Assembly: GCA_034421515.1 (NCBI GenBank)
Contig: DAOUKH010000022.1
Span: forward strand, 1-37,660
Reading direction: 5' to 3'
Length of the DNA stretch: 37,660 nucleotides
Source of the DNA: DAOUKH01 sp034421515
GTDB taxonomy: Bacteria > Chloroflexota > Dehalococcoidia > SHYB01
The notes beneath the pieces are model-generated. The model made no database searches, was not told where the DNA came from, and saw only the letters and a program-made list of their open reading frames with translations. Positions 16,139-25,357 of this stretch are shown piece by piece (position 1 is the first letter of the stretch; each line of letters opens with the position of its first letter). The position numbers and the translations under genes are program-made.

Positions 16139-16178
16139 TCAACCGCGCCCGGACACGTGCGCCGGGCGGAGCAGCGTC

Positions 16179-16772
16179 ATGTACGAAGACATCAGCGAGA
16201 CCAGCTCGGTCGAGTCGGCGGACATCCACGTCTGCATCTTCCCCAACCTGGAAGAGTTCATGGTCATCGACGTGCGGAACCCCGGCGAGCCGGACCTGCG
16301 CCTCGCCTCGGTCCACGACCTCCTGACCGACGACTACCTGAGCGAGTTGGAGCGCGAATTCAGCAAGCTGCTCCGCGCCGAAGGGCCCCCCTTCGTCAAC
16401 TTGATGCTCCTCGCCGCCCGCGTGCAGGAGATGGTCACCGAGCGCGGCGTCGCCCGTCTCATCGAGGTACTCAGTGGCGGCGCGGCCGCCGGCGAACCGC
16501 CGCGCATCGCCCTCTTCCTCGCCGCCGGCCCCGTCCTCACCATGAGCGACGACGACCTCTCCCTCGCCTTCGACGCCTTCTTCAGCAACGTCACTCCCGC
16601 CGGCTTTGCCGCCCGCTGCGACGCCACCTTCAAGCGCCTCCTGACGCTGGAGAAGCAGCACCTGCAAGAGCAGCACAAGGACGAGCTTCGCCGCGCCGTC
16701 CGCGGCGAGTCCGACCAGTTCTTCACCCTCTGGCAGGACAACGCGCCCGGCGGCGGCTTTAGCGCTTCCTGA
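16179..16772 (+). CDS. Hypothetical protein, 197 aa
   Basis: I do not recognise a family. It is a soluble, acidic protein with no signal peptide, membrane helix or cysteine motif. Residues about 1-60 look like a small alpha/beta unit (IHVCIFPNLEEFMVIDVRNP). Residues about 75-145 are helical, with a Gly/Ala-rich turn (SGGAAAGEPP). Residues about 145-180 are a charged amphipathic helix (LLTLEKQHLQEQHKDELRR), possibly a coiled coil. A GGAG site lies about 9 bases before the ATG, and a promoter-like -10 lies 40 bases upstream. Codon use matches the neighbours, so it looks native and not newly acquired. It converges on rlmD with 11 bases between stops. Confidence 0.72.
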   Translation: MYEDISETSSVESADIHVCIFPNLEEFMVIDVRNPGEPDLRLASVHDLLTDDYLSELEREFSKLLRAEGPPFVNLMLLAARVQEMVTERGVARLIEVLSGGAAAGEPPRIALFLAAGPVLTMSDDDLSLAFDAFFSNVTPAGFAARCDATFKRLLTLEKQHLQEQHKDELRRAVRGESDQFFTLWQDNAPGGGFSAS

Positions 16773-16783
16773 GCGCGACCCTG

Positions 16784-17992
16784 CTAGCCGGCCCGCGCCC
16801 GCAGCGTGGCGACCGCCTCGACGTGGTGCGTGTGCGGGAACATGTCCAGCGGCTGCACCCCGATCAGGTCGTAGGCTTCCGCGGTGAGCCGTTTGAGGTC
16901 GCGCGCCAGCGTCGCCGGGTCGCAGGAGACATAGGCGACTTTCCTGGGACGAAACTCGGCCAACGCGTCGAGCGCGCCGGGGTGACAGCCCGCCCGGGGC
17001 GGGTCGAGGATGAGCGCGTCGGGCGCTGCGTCGAGCTCCGCCAGCGCGTGCTCCGTCTTCGCCTCCACCAGCCGGACGTTGCTCAGGCCCTCCACGTTCT
17101 TCCGAGCGTCCGCCACCGCTGCCGCCGACTCCTCGACCGCGATCACTTCCTTCACGTGCGGCGCGAGCAGCGCGGCGAAGACACCGACCCCCGCGTAGGC
17201 GTCCACCAAGACTTCGCCCGGTTGCAGGTCGAGGCTCTCCCGCACTAGCTCAACCAAACGCTCGGCCTGCCGTACGTTCACCTGGAAGAACGAGGCCGCC
17301 GCGACGCGGAACCGCCGCCCCAGAAGCTCCTCCTCGTAGTGCGTCTGACCTGAGTCCACGCCGATGTCCAGCGATTGCAGGGTCGGCTGGATCAACCAGC
17401 TCCCCGACTTCGGGCCGTAGCGGATCGAGAGCTGTGTCGTCTCTCCCGCCTTGCCCTGAAGCTCCGCCAGCAGATCGTTGATGCCGCGGTCCATGATCAG
17501 GCACTCGTCGATGCGGACGAACCGCCGGTAGGTCCGGTTCACGAAGCCGAGCTGCCCTTCGGGCCCGATGGTGAACCGGGCGTGGTTGCGATAGCCCCAG
17601 GGGTCGTCGCAGCCGATGGCGGGGGCCACCGGCGGCGAGTCGAACCCGCCGGTGCGTTCGAGTTGCTCGCGCACCAGCCGCGTCTTCATCTCAAGCTGGT
17701 GCTCGTAGGCGACGTGCTGCCACTGGCAGCCGGTGCACTCGCCGTAGTACCGGCACTCGGCCTCGACGCGGTGCGGCGACGCTTCGATCACCTTGTCGAG
17801 GCGCGCTTCCAGATAGCGGCGGCTCTTCCGCCAGATCGTCGCCTCCACCCGCTCCCCGGGGATGGTATAGGGGACGAAGACGGGATCGTCGCCGCTGCGG
17901 GTGAAGCCCTCGCCCATGAACGACGGCCCCTCGATGTCAAGGGTCTCCGTCCGCGGCTCGATAGCCTGGTGTTTCTTTCGCCTCTTGCCCAT
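16784..17992 (-). CDS. rlmD: 23S rRNA (uracil-5-)-methyltransferase, RlmD/TrmA family
   Basis: 402 residues. An N-terminal TRAM domain (IEGPSFMGEGFTR, residues 20-32) precedes a [4Fe-4S]-type cysteine set C80, C86, C89 and C164. The Rossmann methyltransferase domain shows FFQVN (235-239), the SAM loop DAYAGVG (264-270), DPPRAG (330-335) and the catalytic Cys357 in VSCDPATLARDL. All residues expected for SAM-dependent m5U formation on RNA are present. The exact uridine (position 1939, 747 or another) cannot be told from sequence alone. It is the last gene of the CoA-transferase/TrkH/SnoaL run, 33 bases after the SnoaL-like stop, and is probably co-transcribed without functional linkage. Confidence 0.87.
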   Translation of the reverse strand: MGKRRKKHQAIEPRTETLDIEGPSFMGEGFTRSGDDPVFVPYTIPGERVEATIWRKSRRYLEARLDKVIEASPHRVEAECRYYGECTGCQWQHVAYEHQLEMKTRLVREQLERTGGFDSPPVAPAIGCDDPWGYRNHARFTIGPEGQLGFVNRTYRRFVRIDECLIMDRGINDLLAELQGKAGETTQLSIRYGPKSGSWLIQPTLQSLDIGVDSGQTHYEEELLGRRFRVAAASFFQVNVRQAERLVELVRESLDLQPGEVLVDAYAGVGVFAALLAPHVKEVIAVEESAAAVADARKNVEGLSNVRLVEAKTEHALAELDAAPDALILDPPRAGCHPGALDALAEFRPRKVAYVSCDPATLARDLKRLTAEAYDLIGVQPLDMFPHTHHVEAVATLRARAG

Positions 17993-18025
17993 GCGGGTAG
18001 TGCCCGTTCGCGCGCGGAGCCTCGG

Positions 18026-18478
18026 TCAGAACGGCCCGGGGCGGGTCTCCACTCGGTCGTAGCGCCGCCAATCAGTATGCATCACGCGGTGCTTGATGAC
18101 CCAGCGCCCGCCCTCCCGCACCATCTTGTCAGCGTACCGGAGGCCGCCGGTCATGTCGTACTGGACGCCGTCCTTCTCGTAGCGCAGTTGGTCGATGGCG
18201 TAGGTCTCCACGTCCGCCTCGTCGCCGCGAAGGGTGACGGTCTGGTCGCCCATGAAGTGCATGGTCAGGATGAACCGCTCCACCACGCGGACGATCTTCA
18301 GGATCGCGTCACGCCCCTCGGCCGGCGCGGTCGGGCCGCCGTAGTCGGCGTAGGCATCCTCCGCGAAGCACGACGCCACCGCGTCGAAGTCGCGGCGGTC
18401 GAGACCTCGCGCGTACAGCGCCATGACATCCCGGATCGCTAGCCGGTCCGCCAGCTCCTGAATCGCGACCGTGCTCAT
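18026..18478 (-). CDS. SnoaL-like/NTF2-fold protein
   Basis: 150 residues, the normal length of the SnoaL_4-like branch of the NTF2 fold. It begins with the typical helix IQELADRLAIRDVMALYARGLDRRDFDAVASCF, recognised by its ALYARGLDRRDFDAV core, then a beta-sheet cone closing with RWVIKHRVMHTDWRR. These proteins bind small hydrophobic ligands; some are hydratases or isomerases, many are of unknown activity. GGGAGGA precedes the ATG at 18478. It lies between trkH (18 bases upstream) and rlmD in one minus-strand run. Confidence 0.84.
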   Translation of the reverse strand: MSTVAIQELADRLAIRDVMALYARGLDRRDFDAVASCFAEDAYADYGGPTAPAEGRDAILKIVRVVERFILTMHFMGDQTVTLRGDEADVETYAIDQLRYEKDGVQYDMTGGLRYADKMVREGGRWVIKHRVMHTDWRRYDRVETRPGPF

Positions 18479-18496
18479 CGCTTCCTCCCGCCGCCG

Positions 18497-20017
18497 CTAT
18501 CCGATGCGGATCGGCTCCTCCTCGGCCTCGATCTCCTCCGACGGCCCGCGGTGCCGGGCCAGCGCGAGCACCACCGTCAGCGGCCCCAACCGCCCGATGA
18601 ACATGGCGAAGATCAACGTGATCTTACCCCCAGCCGAGAGGTCAGGCGTGATGCCCGTCGAGAACCCCGTCGTGCTGAACGCCGACACCGTCTCGAAGGC
18701 GACCGGTATGAAGTCGAATGGCTCGAGCGCCGACATGATGAGAATGAAGAGGAAGACGATCATCACGCCGAGGAACACGATCGCGATGGCCCGGTGCACC
18801 TGCGTCTCCGGCAACACCTTGCCGAACGCGTGGACGCGCTTGTAGCCCCGCAGGTAGGAGACCGCCGTGGCGAACAGCGTGGCGAACGTGTTGATCTTGA
18901 TGCCGCCTGCCGTCGACCCCGAAACGCCGCCCACGAACATCAATACCATCATCAGGAGCAGCGTCTGCACCGTCAGCCCGCCGATGTCGATCGTGGTGAA
19001 GCCGGCCGTCCGCGCCGACGCGGAAAGGAAGAACGAGTTGAGTGCCTCGCCGCCCAACGCCTCACCGCCTTGGGCGAAGGACGCCGCGGTCTCGAAGGAG
19101 CCGATGGCCAGCGTGCCCAGCCCCAGCAGCGCGATCGAGGAGACGATGGCCATCTTCGAGTCGAGCTTCCATTGCACCCAGGGGAACCGCGTCAACAGGA
19201 GCGTGACCATCGGTATGCCGAGGCCGCCGATGATGAACAGTGCCGAAATCACACCCAGGAGTTGGCCGTCCTGCTGGAACGAGGCGATGCCCCGCATGCC
19301 GCCTTCGAGGTCGAACCCCGCGTTGTTGAACGCGGAGACGCCGTAGAAGATGGAATCGAAGGTGCTCTTGTCGGAGAACGACGCCGCGAAGCGCGACGAA
19401 ATGACGATGATGCCCGCCGCCTCGATGAGCAGCGTGATGCCGAGCACCCACATGACGAACAGCAGGAACCGGTTCGGATTGGCGCTCCCCAAGGTCTCGG
19501 AGACCAGGTCGTCGCCCATGTCGATCCTGCCCCGCACCATCAGGAGCAGGAAGGCGCCGATGGTCATGTAGCCGATGCCGCCGATCTGGATCAGCACCAT
19601 GATCACGCCCTGCCCCGCTCGGCTCCAGTGGTCGCCGGTGTCCACCACCACCAGCCCCGTCGCGCTCACCGCCGACGCTGCGGTGAAGAACGCGTCGACC
19701 GGCGACGTGAAGCTCCCGTCCGCGCTGGCGAACGGAAAGATGAGGAGGACGCCCCCGATCACCGCCAGGAAGACGAAGCCGTAGACGATGTAGTTGAAGA
19801 AGGGCGCGTGCTCCCGCGCCACCGGCGCGTACAGCGACGCACCGTCCTCGTCGTCCTCGTACTCCTCGGGAGGAAGGTCGTCTGGCCCGAAGTCTTCGGG
19901 CTCGGTCTCGTCTGGCGGGTACGGCTCCTCGTCCCAGTCCGGCGGCGGCTCATGGCCGGCCCCATGCTCGCCGTCCTGATAGTCGCGAGGCCCGTTCGTC
20001 TCGTCAGGAGGCCTCAT
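18497..20017 (-). CDS. trkH: TrkH/KtrB-type potassium uptake subunit
   Basis: 506 residues. Residues 1-70 are a strongly acidic, Pro-rich cytoplasmic extension. The rest is four membrane-pore-membrane repeats. The four selectivity-filter loops can be read with their conserved glycine: SATGL (118-122), FNNAGF, ARTAGF and FSTTGF. This is the ion-conducting membrane subunit for K+ (or Na+/K+) uptake. It normally needs an NAD/ATP-binding TrkA/KtrA partner, which is not in this window. It lies 17 bases after the CoA-transferase and 18 before the SnoaL-like gene. The acidic extension is longer than in most family members. Confidence 0.93.
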   Translation of the reverse strand: MRPPDETNGPRDYQDGEHGAGHEPPPDWDEEPYPPDETEPEDFGPDDLPPEEYEDDEDGASLYAPVAREHAPFFNYIVYGFVFLAVIGGVLLIFPFASADGSFTSPVDAFFTAASAVSATGLVVVDTGDHWSRAGQGVIMVLIQIGGIGYMTIGAFLLLMVRGRIDMGDDLVSETLGSANPNRFLLFVMWVLGITLLIEAAGIIVISSRFAASFSDKSTFDSIFYGVSAFNNAGFDLEGGMRGIASFQQDGQLLGVISALFIIGGLGIPMVTLLLTRFPWVQWKLDSKMAIVSSIALLGLGTLAIGSFETAASFAQGGEALGGEALNSFFLSASARTAGFTTIDIGGLTVQTLLLMMVLMFVGGVSGSTAGGIKINTFATLFATAVSYLRGYKRVHAFGKVLPETQVHRAIAIVFLGVMIVFLFILIMSALEPFDFIPVAFETVSAFSTTGFSTGITPDLSAGGKITLIFAMFIGRLGPLTVVLALARHRGPSEEIEAEEEPIRIG

Positions 20018-20034
20018 GGGGGCACGTCACCGCC

Positions 20035-22614
20035 TCAAATGACCTCGTCGGCCCGCAGCGCCTCGATCTCTTCCGCCGCCATCCCCAGCACGTCGCGGAA
20101 GACGAAGTCGTTGTCCTCCGCGTAGTTCGGCCCGCCGCGGTCGATCGGCCCGCCCATGTACGGCGGTGTCTCGCTGAACTTGACCGGGAACTCCTTCAGC
20201 GGCCAGCGCCCGATGGTCGACTGCTTCACCTCGGTGAGCCAGTTGAGGTGCTTGAGCTGCGGGTCGGCCTCGTAGCGGTCCTCCGCGTTCTGGCAGACGC
20301 CCGCCGGCACGCCCGCCTCCTGCAGCGCCTCCATCAGCGCGTACCGGTCCCGCGATGCCGTCGCCTCGTTCACCAGCGCGTCGAGCGCGTCTTGGTTCGC
20401 CAGCCGGTCTTCCAGCGTCGCGAAGCGCGCGTCTTCGGTCCACTCAGGATGCCCCAGGACCCGGGCCGCCGCCTCCCACTCCTCCTGCGTGTGGCATGAG
20501 ATCGCGGTCCAGCGGTCGTCGCCCGCGCAACGGTACGCCCCCGACGGCGCAGCCGCCTTCCACGGCGACCGGTTCCCGTACCGCCGCCACGACGCCCCGT
20601 TCGCCGAGTGGTTCAGGATGCTCGTGCCGCTCAGCATGAGCCCGACTTCCACCTGCGACGCGTCGATATACGTCCCTAGCCCCGTCTGCTCCCGGCGGTA
20701 CAGCGCCGCCAGCATCGCCGTCCCGATGTTGTACGCGCCGAACCAGTCGAGGAACGAATAGCCGATCCCCGCTGGCATATGCGGCTCCGGCAAACCCGAC
20801 ATCTCCGAGATGCCCGACAGCGCCTGGGCGATCGGCCCCACCGCGCGGAACTTCCCGTACGTCCCCTGCTGCCCCATCCCCGACTGCTGCACATAGATGA
20901 TCGTCGGGTTGATCTCCCGCATCACCTCGTAGGGAAAGCCCCATCGCCGCATCACGTCCGGGCTGAATCCCTCCACCACGATGTCGCAGACCGAGATGAG
21001 CTGCCGCAGCAGCTCCTTACCCTTCGGCGTCTGCATGTTCAGCGAGATGCCCCGCTTCCCCGCGTTGATGTCGTTGAACTGACCCGCCTCGTTCACCCGC
21101 CCGTTTGCTGCCGAGGGCGGCACCTCGGGCGGAATCGGCGACGTCGCCGCCTCTCGCGCCGCCCGCCCCCCGTCCGGGACCGGAGCCGAGAACCGCAGGT
21201 CCCACCGCTCCTTCCACTCGACCTTAATGACCTGCGCCCCCTGCGACGCCAGGAATCGCGGCCCCCCGCCGCTCGCCAGCCACCACGTGAAATCGAGCAC
21301 CCGCACGTTGTTGATCGCGAACGGCTTCCCCCGAACGCTCGTGCCGATGGCCGACTCGCACCCTCGCGGCTCCGACCTGAGCGGCCCACCATCGGTCGCT
21401 TCCTTCCGCGGGTCCTCCCCCAACACCGGCGCCCGCGGCCCCCGCCGCCACGGCACCGCGTTGTCCACCCACGGCGCTCCTGTATAGAGGAAGCGCTTCC
21501 CCAGTTCGGGGTGCTCTACCTCACGAAAGGTGTTCCGCGACCCCCAGTGCGGGTCGGCGACGTTCTCCTCCGGACGCCGCAGCGGCGCCCACAACAGGTT
21601 GAGCGCCTGCGCCTCCTGCCATGGCACTTGCTCCAGCCGGCACTTGCCGATCAGCCGGTGCGCCAGGTCGTTGACGTGCCCCGACACCTCCGGCCGCGCC
21701 CGGTACGCTGCCTCCTGGTACTTCTCGTCGTTGAGATCGTCCTCTTCCCCGTATTTCCGCAGCAGCGTCAGCACACCGTCGAAGACGTTCCGCGTCCGCG
21801 CGTCCATGCGCGGCATCACGTACCGCCCATCCTTCGTCTGCGCGATGCTCCGCAGCGTGTACGCCGCCGACGCGTGCCGGCACGTCTGCCGCAGGAACGG
21901 CTCCCGCGTATACACCCAGTGCGGGTGGTCGAGCTCCGAGTTCTTCGCGATCGCCTCATGGACCGCCGTGGAAAGCGCCTGCCCCTTCCCTGTCGCGTGC
22001 CGGTAGAACAGCGCCCCGATGACGGCCATGACGGTAAGCTGCCCCGTCACGTGGTACGTGTGCCACATCTGCGGCGCGATCGGCGGCGTGTCGTACGACC
22101 CCGTCACCGGGTCCGGGTCGTACCCGCAGTTCATCATCACCCCGCCGAGCGCGAGATGGACGAGGTCCGACCCCTTGTAGTCGTTCCACGGCCCCGTATC
22201 GCCGAACGGCGTGATCCGCACCCAGACCAGCCCCGGGTTCGCCTCGCGCGCCGCCTCGAAGGTCACGCCCAGCCCGTCGAGATAGCCCCGTGGCGTCGTC
22301 TCCAGGAAGACGTCGCTCCCCGCCAGCAGGTCCAGCAGCCGTCCCCGCTCCGACGCCGGGTCGAGCGTCAGACCACGCTTGCCGAAGTTGTAGTGCCAGA
22401 AATAGAGGCTCCGGTCGGGATCCGGGACGCCGCCATAGAACGGCCCAATCTGACGGGTAGCATTCCCGCCGGGAGGCTCCACCTTCACCACGTCCGCGCC
22501 GAGGCCGGCCAGCAGCTTCCCGGCGTACTCGCCCTTCTCGTCCGCCAACTCGACGACGCGCACGCTGTCAAGATAGCCGCCGCCCATGGGATGCTCGCCG
22601 TTTTCGTTTGTCAT
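20035..22614 (-). CDS. Tandem-fused class III CoA-transferase (CaiB/BaiF/Frc)
   Basis: 859 residues, twice the usual 400. Half 1 (about 12-400) contains VRVVELADEKGEYAGKLLAGLGADVVKVEPP-type strand-turn landmarks and NFGKRGLTLD. Half 2 (about 431-859) repeats them: VRVLDFTWWLASGG, VIKVEW, NAGKRGISLN. The nucleophilic Asp of the family falls in GTYIDAS (D651) of half 2. The aligned site of half 1 reads GQALSTA, with Ser215 in place of Asp, so only the second site should carry out acyl-CoA exchange. The start at 22614 is an ATG; Met10 is an alternative. It is first in the run with trkH, SnoaL-like and rlmD. The substrate is an unknown carboxylic acid. Confidence 0.9.
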   Translation of the reverse strand: MTNENGEHPMGGGYLDSVRVVELADEKGEYAGKLLAGLGADVVKVEPPGGNATRQIGPFYGGVPDPDRSLYFWHYNFGKRGLTLDPASERGRLLDLLAGSDVFLETTPRGYLDGLGVTFEAAREANPGLVWVRITPFGDTGPWNDYKGSDLVHLALGGVMMNCGYDPDPVTGSYDTPPIAPQMWHTYHVTGQLTVMAVIGALFYRHATGKGQALSTAVHEAIAKNSELDHPHWVYTREPFLRQTCRHASAAYTLRSIAQTKDGRYVMPRMDARTRNVFDGVLTLLRKYGEEDDLNDEKYQEAAYRARPEVSGHVNDLAHRLIGKCRLEQVPWQEAQALNLLWAPLRRPEENVADPHWGSRNTFREVEHPELGKRFLYTGAPWVDNAVPWRRGPRAPVLGEDPRKEATDGGPLRSEPRGCESAIGTSVRGKPFAINNVRVLDFTWWLASGGGPRFLASQGAQVIKVEWKERWDLRFSAPVPDGGRAAREAATSPIPPEVPPSAANGRVNEAGQFNDINAGKRGISLNMQTPKGKELLRQLISVCDIVVEGFSPDVMRRWGFPYEVMREINPTIIYVQQSGMGQQGTYGKFRAVGPIAQALSGISEMSGLPEPHMPAGIGYSFLDWFGAYNIGTAMLAALYRREQTGLGTYIDASQVEVGLMLSGTSILNHSANGASWRRYGNRSPWKAAAPSGAYRCAGDDRWTAISCHTQEEWEAAARVLGHPEWTEDARFATLEDRLANQDALDALVNEATASRDRYALMEALQEAGVPAGVCQNAEDRYEADPQLKHLNWLTEVKQSTIGRWPLKEFPVKFSETPPYMGGPIDRGGPNYAEDNDFVFRDVLGMAAEEIEALRADEVI

Positions 22615-22741
22615 AACGTCCGCTTCGCGCCGGCTAGGATAGCAGACTTTCCCCCGCTCCTACGGGAGGAGAGGGCCCCGCCCGCCCCGGAGTCCGCTAC
22701 CATGGAAAGCAGGCCCCGCCGACGCGGGCCGCCTTCCGCCG

Positions 22742-24805
22742 ATGCGCACCGAGACCAAGCCGTCTCCCCCTGTCCAAGCCCCGAGGCCGGCATTGAGCGC
22801 GGTGGCAAGACCGCCGCTGCTGGTCATTGGGACGGCGCTCGTTATCGTCGGGCAGATCGTCTTCGTCCGGTCGGACGCCGAAACGCCCCCCGCGTTCGGC
22901 GTCTTCCTCCTCGCGTTTGGATGGGCGCTCTTCGCCCTCGGCTCCCTCACCCTCCGCGGCGGCAAGGAAGAGACCTGGGCCGGCGACTCGGACTCCGCCC
23001 CCGAGGCCAACGACGACAACGGCGGCAGAGACCGCCGTGTCGCGCTCGCCGCCCTCGGCGTCGTCACCCTCGCGATGACCCTGACCCGCCTCGCCTACGG
23101 CGCCACCACCGGCTGGGACGTGGTCCCCTGGCTCATCTCTCTGGCTGCCGTCGGAGCCCTGTTTGTCCCGCGCCTCACCCTTCCGGCCTTCTTGCGCGCA
23201 GGTATCGCTGAGCGGACGCAGGCCCTCCGCGTCTCCCTGCTCGCGCTCGTTCGTACCGCTTGGATCGACGTGGCCCTGATCGTCGCCCTCATGGGCATCT
23301 TCATCGGCCTCAACGCCCACGACTTGTCGAGTTGGCGCTACTCGGTGGTCGGCGACGAGTATGCCTTCTTCTTCGGCGCGTCGGAGATCCTCGACGGCGG
23401 CCTCACCCGCCCCTTCAACCAGAACGGCGTCTACGACCGCCACCCCGTTATGGACATCGCCTACCAGGCGGCCGTGATGAAGGTCTTCGGCGGCGGCCAC
23501 GTTGGCTGGGTGCTCAGCTCGCTCATCGCAGCGGCCATCGCGATTCCCGGCGTCTATCTGCTCGGCTTCCTGCTTGGTGGCAGAAAGGCGGCGGCCGTCT
23601 CCGCCACACTCTTCGCCTCCAGCCACTACCTCTTCGCCTTCTCTCACCTCGGCTACAACACTCTCCACGCCCTCCCCGTGATCGTGTGGTCGCTCGCCTT
23701 CTTCGTGCTCGGACTGCGGCGAGGCAACCCGCTCTGGCTCTATCTCGCGGGCGTCGTTGCGGGCTTCGGCCTCTACACCATCTTCTCCGCCCGCATCCTC
23801 ATTCCCGTCATGCTCGCTTTCCTCCTGCTGTCGCCGGCGAGGTTCGCCCTGCTCCGGCGGTCTTGGCCCGTGGGGCTGGGCTTCCCGCTGGCCGCGCTCC
23901 CCGCCCTGATCGTCAACCGTGGCGACCTCTTCTCTCGCATGCTCGATACCACCACCGCCGTCTACAACGAGACCGGCGACCGCTTCGCCCACCTCCTCAC
24001 CGCCGCCGAGATCAACGCGCTGGCCTTCAACTTCAGCCCCCGCATCTCCCACTTCGTATCCGGCTCCCTCTTCGACGCGGTCACCGCCGTCCTCGCCGTG
24101 CTCGGCATCGCCTACGCCCTCGGCCGCCTCTCCCGCCCATCCTCCAAGCTGCTCCTCCTCTGGCTGCTTGCCGCCCTCATCACCTCAGGCGTGCTCTCGC
24201 CCTATCCCTACGTGGCCGTGACCCGCCTCCACCCCGTCATCCTCCCCCTCGTGCTGCTCGCCGGTCTTGTGACGGCGAAGCTCCTCGACCTCGTGCCGCC
24301 CCTCTCCCGCTACGACTGGGGACCGAAGTTCAGGACGGGCGCAATCGTCGTCTCCATCGCGGCGCTGGCGGCGACGGTGCTGACCTTGAACGTCGTGCGG
24401 TTCTGGTCGACGACGCCGGAGGTCTTCCACCACCACCGGGCCGCGGTCGCCGTCGGAGCCTGGCAGTCCGAGACGTGCGGCGGTGCAGTCGATGGTGTCG
24501 CCTTCGTCGGCCGCGACGCCGCACTCGTCCGGACCGTCATCGACTCCTACGACCCCGGCGCTCCGCTGCCCCGCTTCTTCGCTCCCGGGGAAGCCGAGTC
24601 CGCCGCACCGCTCGATATCGAGCCGCTGCGCTGCGTGATCTTCACCGACCCCGAGGACTCCGCGACGCAGTCCTTAACGGACGAACTTGTCCATCGCTAC
24701 CCCGACGGCACACTCTGGCTCTTCTCCGATCAGTCAGAGAAGTCCAGCGTCGCCGTCTTCGCCCTTCCCCGGATTGACCCCGCTGCCCGCCACGGTGGGC
24801 TATGA
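22742..24805 (+). CDS. Polytopic membrane glycosyltransferase (GT-C, ArnT/PMT-like)
   Basis: 687 residues with about 11-13 hydrophobic helices. The first non-cytoplasmic loop carries the GT-C acidic pair in SVVGDEYAFF (D205-E206). LTRPFNQNGVYDRHP and FSHLGYNTLHALPV resemble the lipid-linked sugar transferase loops of the ArnT/PMT_2 group. The last about 170 residues are a soluble external domain. It should transfer a sugar from a polyprenyl-phosphate donor to a lipid or protein outside the membrane; the acceptor is unknown. The ATG at 22742 has only a weak ribosome site. It is divergent from the CoA-transferase operon, and its stop lies in the promoter region of cinA. Confidence 0.82.
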   Translation: MRTETKPSPPVQAPRPALSAVARPPLLVIGTALVIVGQIVFVRSDAETPPAFGVFLLAFGWALFALGSLTLRGGKEETWAGDSDSAPEANDDNGGRDRRVALAALGVVTLAMTLTRLAYGATTGWDVVPWLISLAAVGALFVPRLTLPAFLRAGIAERTQALRVSLLALVRTAWIDVALIVALMGIFIGLNAHDLSSWRYSVVGDEYAFFFGASEILDGGLTRPFNQNGVYDRHPVMDIAYQAAVMKVFGGGHVGWVLSSLIAAAIAIPGVYLLGFLLGGRKAAAVSATLFASSHYLFAFSHLGYNTLHALPVIVWSLAFFVLGLRRGNPLWLYLAGVVAGFGLYTIFSARILIPVMLAFLLLSPARFALLRRSWPVGLGFPLAALPALIVNRGDLFSRMLDTTTAVYNETGDRFAHLLTAAEINALAFNFSPRISHFVSGSLFDAVTAVLAVLGIAYALGRLSRPSSKLLLLWLLAALITSGVLSPYPYVAVTRLHPVILPLVLLAGLVTAKLLDLVPPLSRYDWGPKFRTGAIVVSIAALAATVLTLNVVRFWSTTPEVFHHHRAAVAVGAWQSETCGGAVDGVAFVGRDAALVRTVIDSYDPGAPLPRFFAPGEAESAAPLDIEPLRCVIFTDPEDSATQSLTDELVHRYPDGTLWLFSDQSEKSSVAVFALPRIDPAARHGGL

Positions 24806-24806
24806 T
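24801..24806 (+). promoter_or_regulatory. -10 like TATGAT before cinA
   Basis: TATGAT 47 bases before the GTG of cinA, overlapping the stop codon of the glycosyltransferase. No good -35 is visible 16-18 bases upstream. Confidence 0.35.
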
Positions 24807-24853
24807 GCCCGCCGGATATCCAGCCGCTGCGCCAGAGAACAGGAGGCCCGATT

Positions 24854-25357
24854 GTGGAAGAACCCCTGGAAGAGACCATCGGCCGCCTCCTCCGCGAAAG
24901 CGGCAAGACCATCGCCACCGCCGAGTCGACCACCGGCGGCTACGTCGGCCACCTGCTCAACAGCCCGCCCGGCAGCTCGAAGTACTACATCGGCAGCGTC
25001 GTCGCCTACCACACCCGCCCCAAGAAGACCTTGCTCAATGTGCCCGATGAGGTCTTCGCCGACGTCGGCTCGGTGAGCGCGCAGGCCGTGCTCGCCATGG
25101 CCCGCAACGTCCGCGAGCTCATGGACACCGACATCGGCGTCAGCGAGTCCGGCATCGCCGGCCCCACCGGGGGCAACGCCGACCGCCCCCTGGGAACGGT
25201 CTTCATCGCCATATCGACCCGCGACGGCTACGAGCTCGCCGAGCGCCACGTCTTCAACCAGGGTCGCACCGAGTTCAAGCAGCGCACCGCCGAGGCCCTC
25301 TTCGACCTCGTCCGCCACTACCTCTCCCGAAGCATCCCTCCCACTGGGAAGGACTAA
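24854..25357 (+). CDS. pncC: CinA C-terminal domain protein, nicotinamide-nucleotide amidohydrolase
   Basis: 167 residues, the stand-alone PncC form without the N-terminal molybdopterin-binding-like domain. Family blocks are clear: TIATAESTTGGYVGHLL (catalytic Ser region), YYIGSVVAYHTRPKK, SVSAQAVLAMA, and GVSESGIAGPTGG...PLGTVFIAI. It deamidates NMN to nicotinate mononucleotide, recycling NAD by-products. GTG at 24854 with GGAGG 9 bases upstream. The last eight residues and the TAA stop are encoded inside a family A palindromic repeat. That explains the atypical C-terminus and suggests the repeat inserted into, or expanded over, the gene end. Confidence 0.9.
   Translation: MEEPLEETIGRLLRESGKTIATAESTTGGYVGHLLNSPPGSSKYYIGSVVAYHTRPKKTLLNVPDEVFADVGSVSAQAVLAMARNVRELMDTDIGVSESGIAGPTGGNADRPLGTVFIAISTRDGYELAERHVFNQGRTEFKQRTAEALFDLVRHYLSRSIPPTGKD

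Larger units (their letters stand above)
15837..16178. repeat. Repeat-filled spacer: families B, A, C, then two family D palindromes
   Basis: No gene. In order it holds a CTCCCCCTGGGGG hairpin (15854-15867), a family A copy with CCTCCC/GGGAGG (15879-15910), a family C copy CTTCTCCC/GGGAGAAG followed by ATTGAGATGAGGGG (15923-15958), and a family D copy (15999-16028). Then come a poly-C tract (16058-16071) and a second D copy at 16073-16100, whose 13-base arms GTAGGGGCGATTC/GAATCGCCCCTAC pair perfectly around two bases. The promoter of the next gene follows. The hairpins could end transcription of the DUF3179 gene, but none has a U-run. Confidence 0.8.

Noticed and set aside
20779..23211. An 810-codon plus-strand frame across the CoA-transferase start
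   Set aside because: Low-complexity Arg/Pro/His translation opposite a clear gene; no ribosome site or domain.
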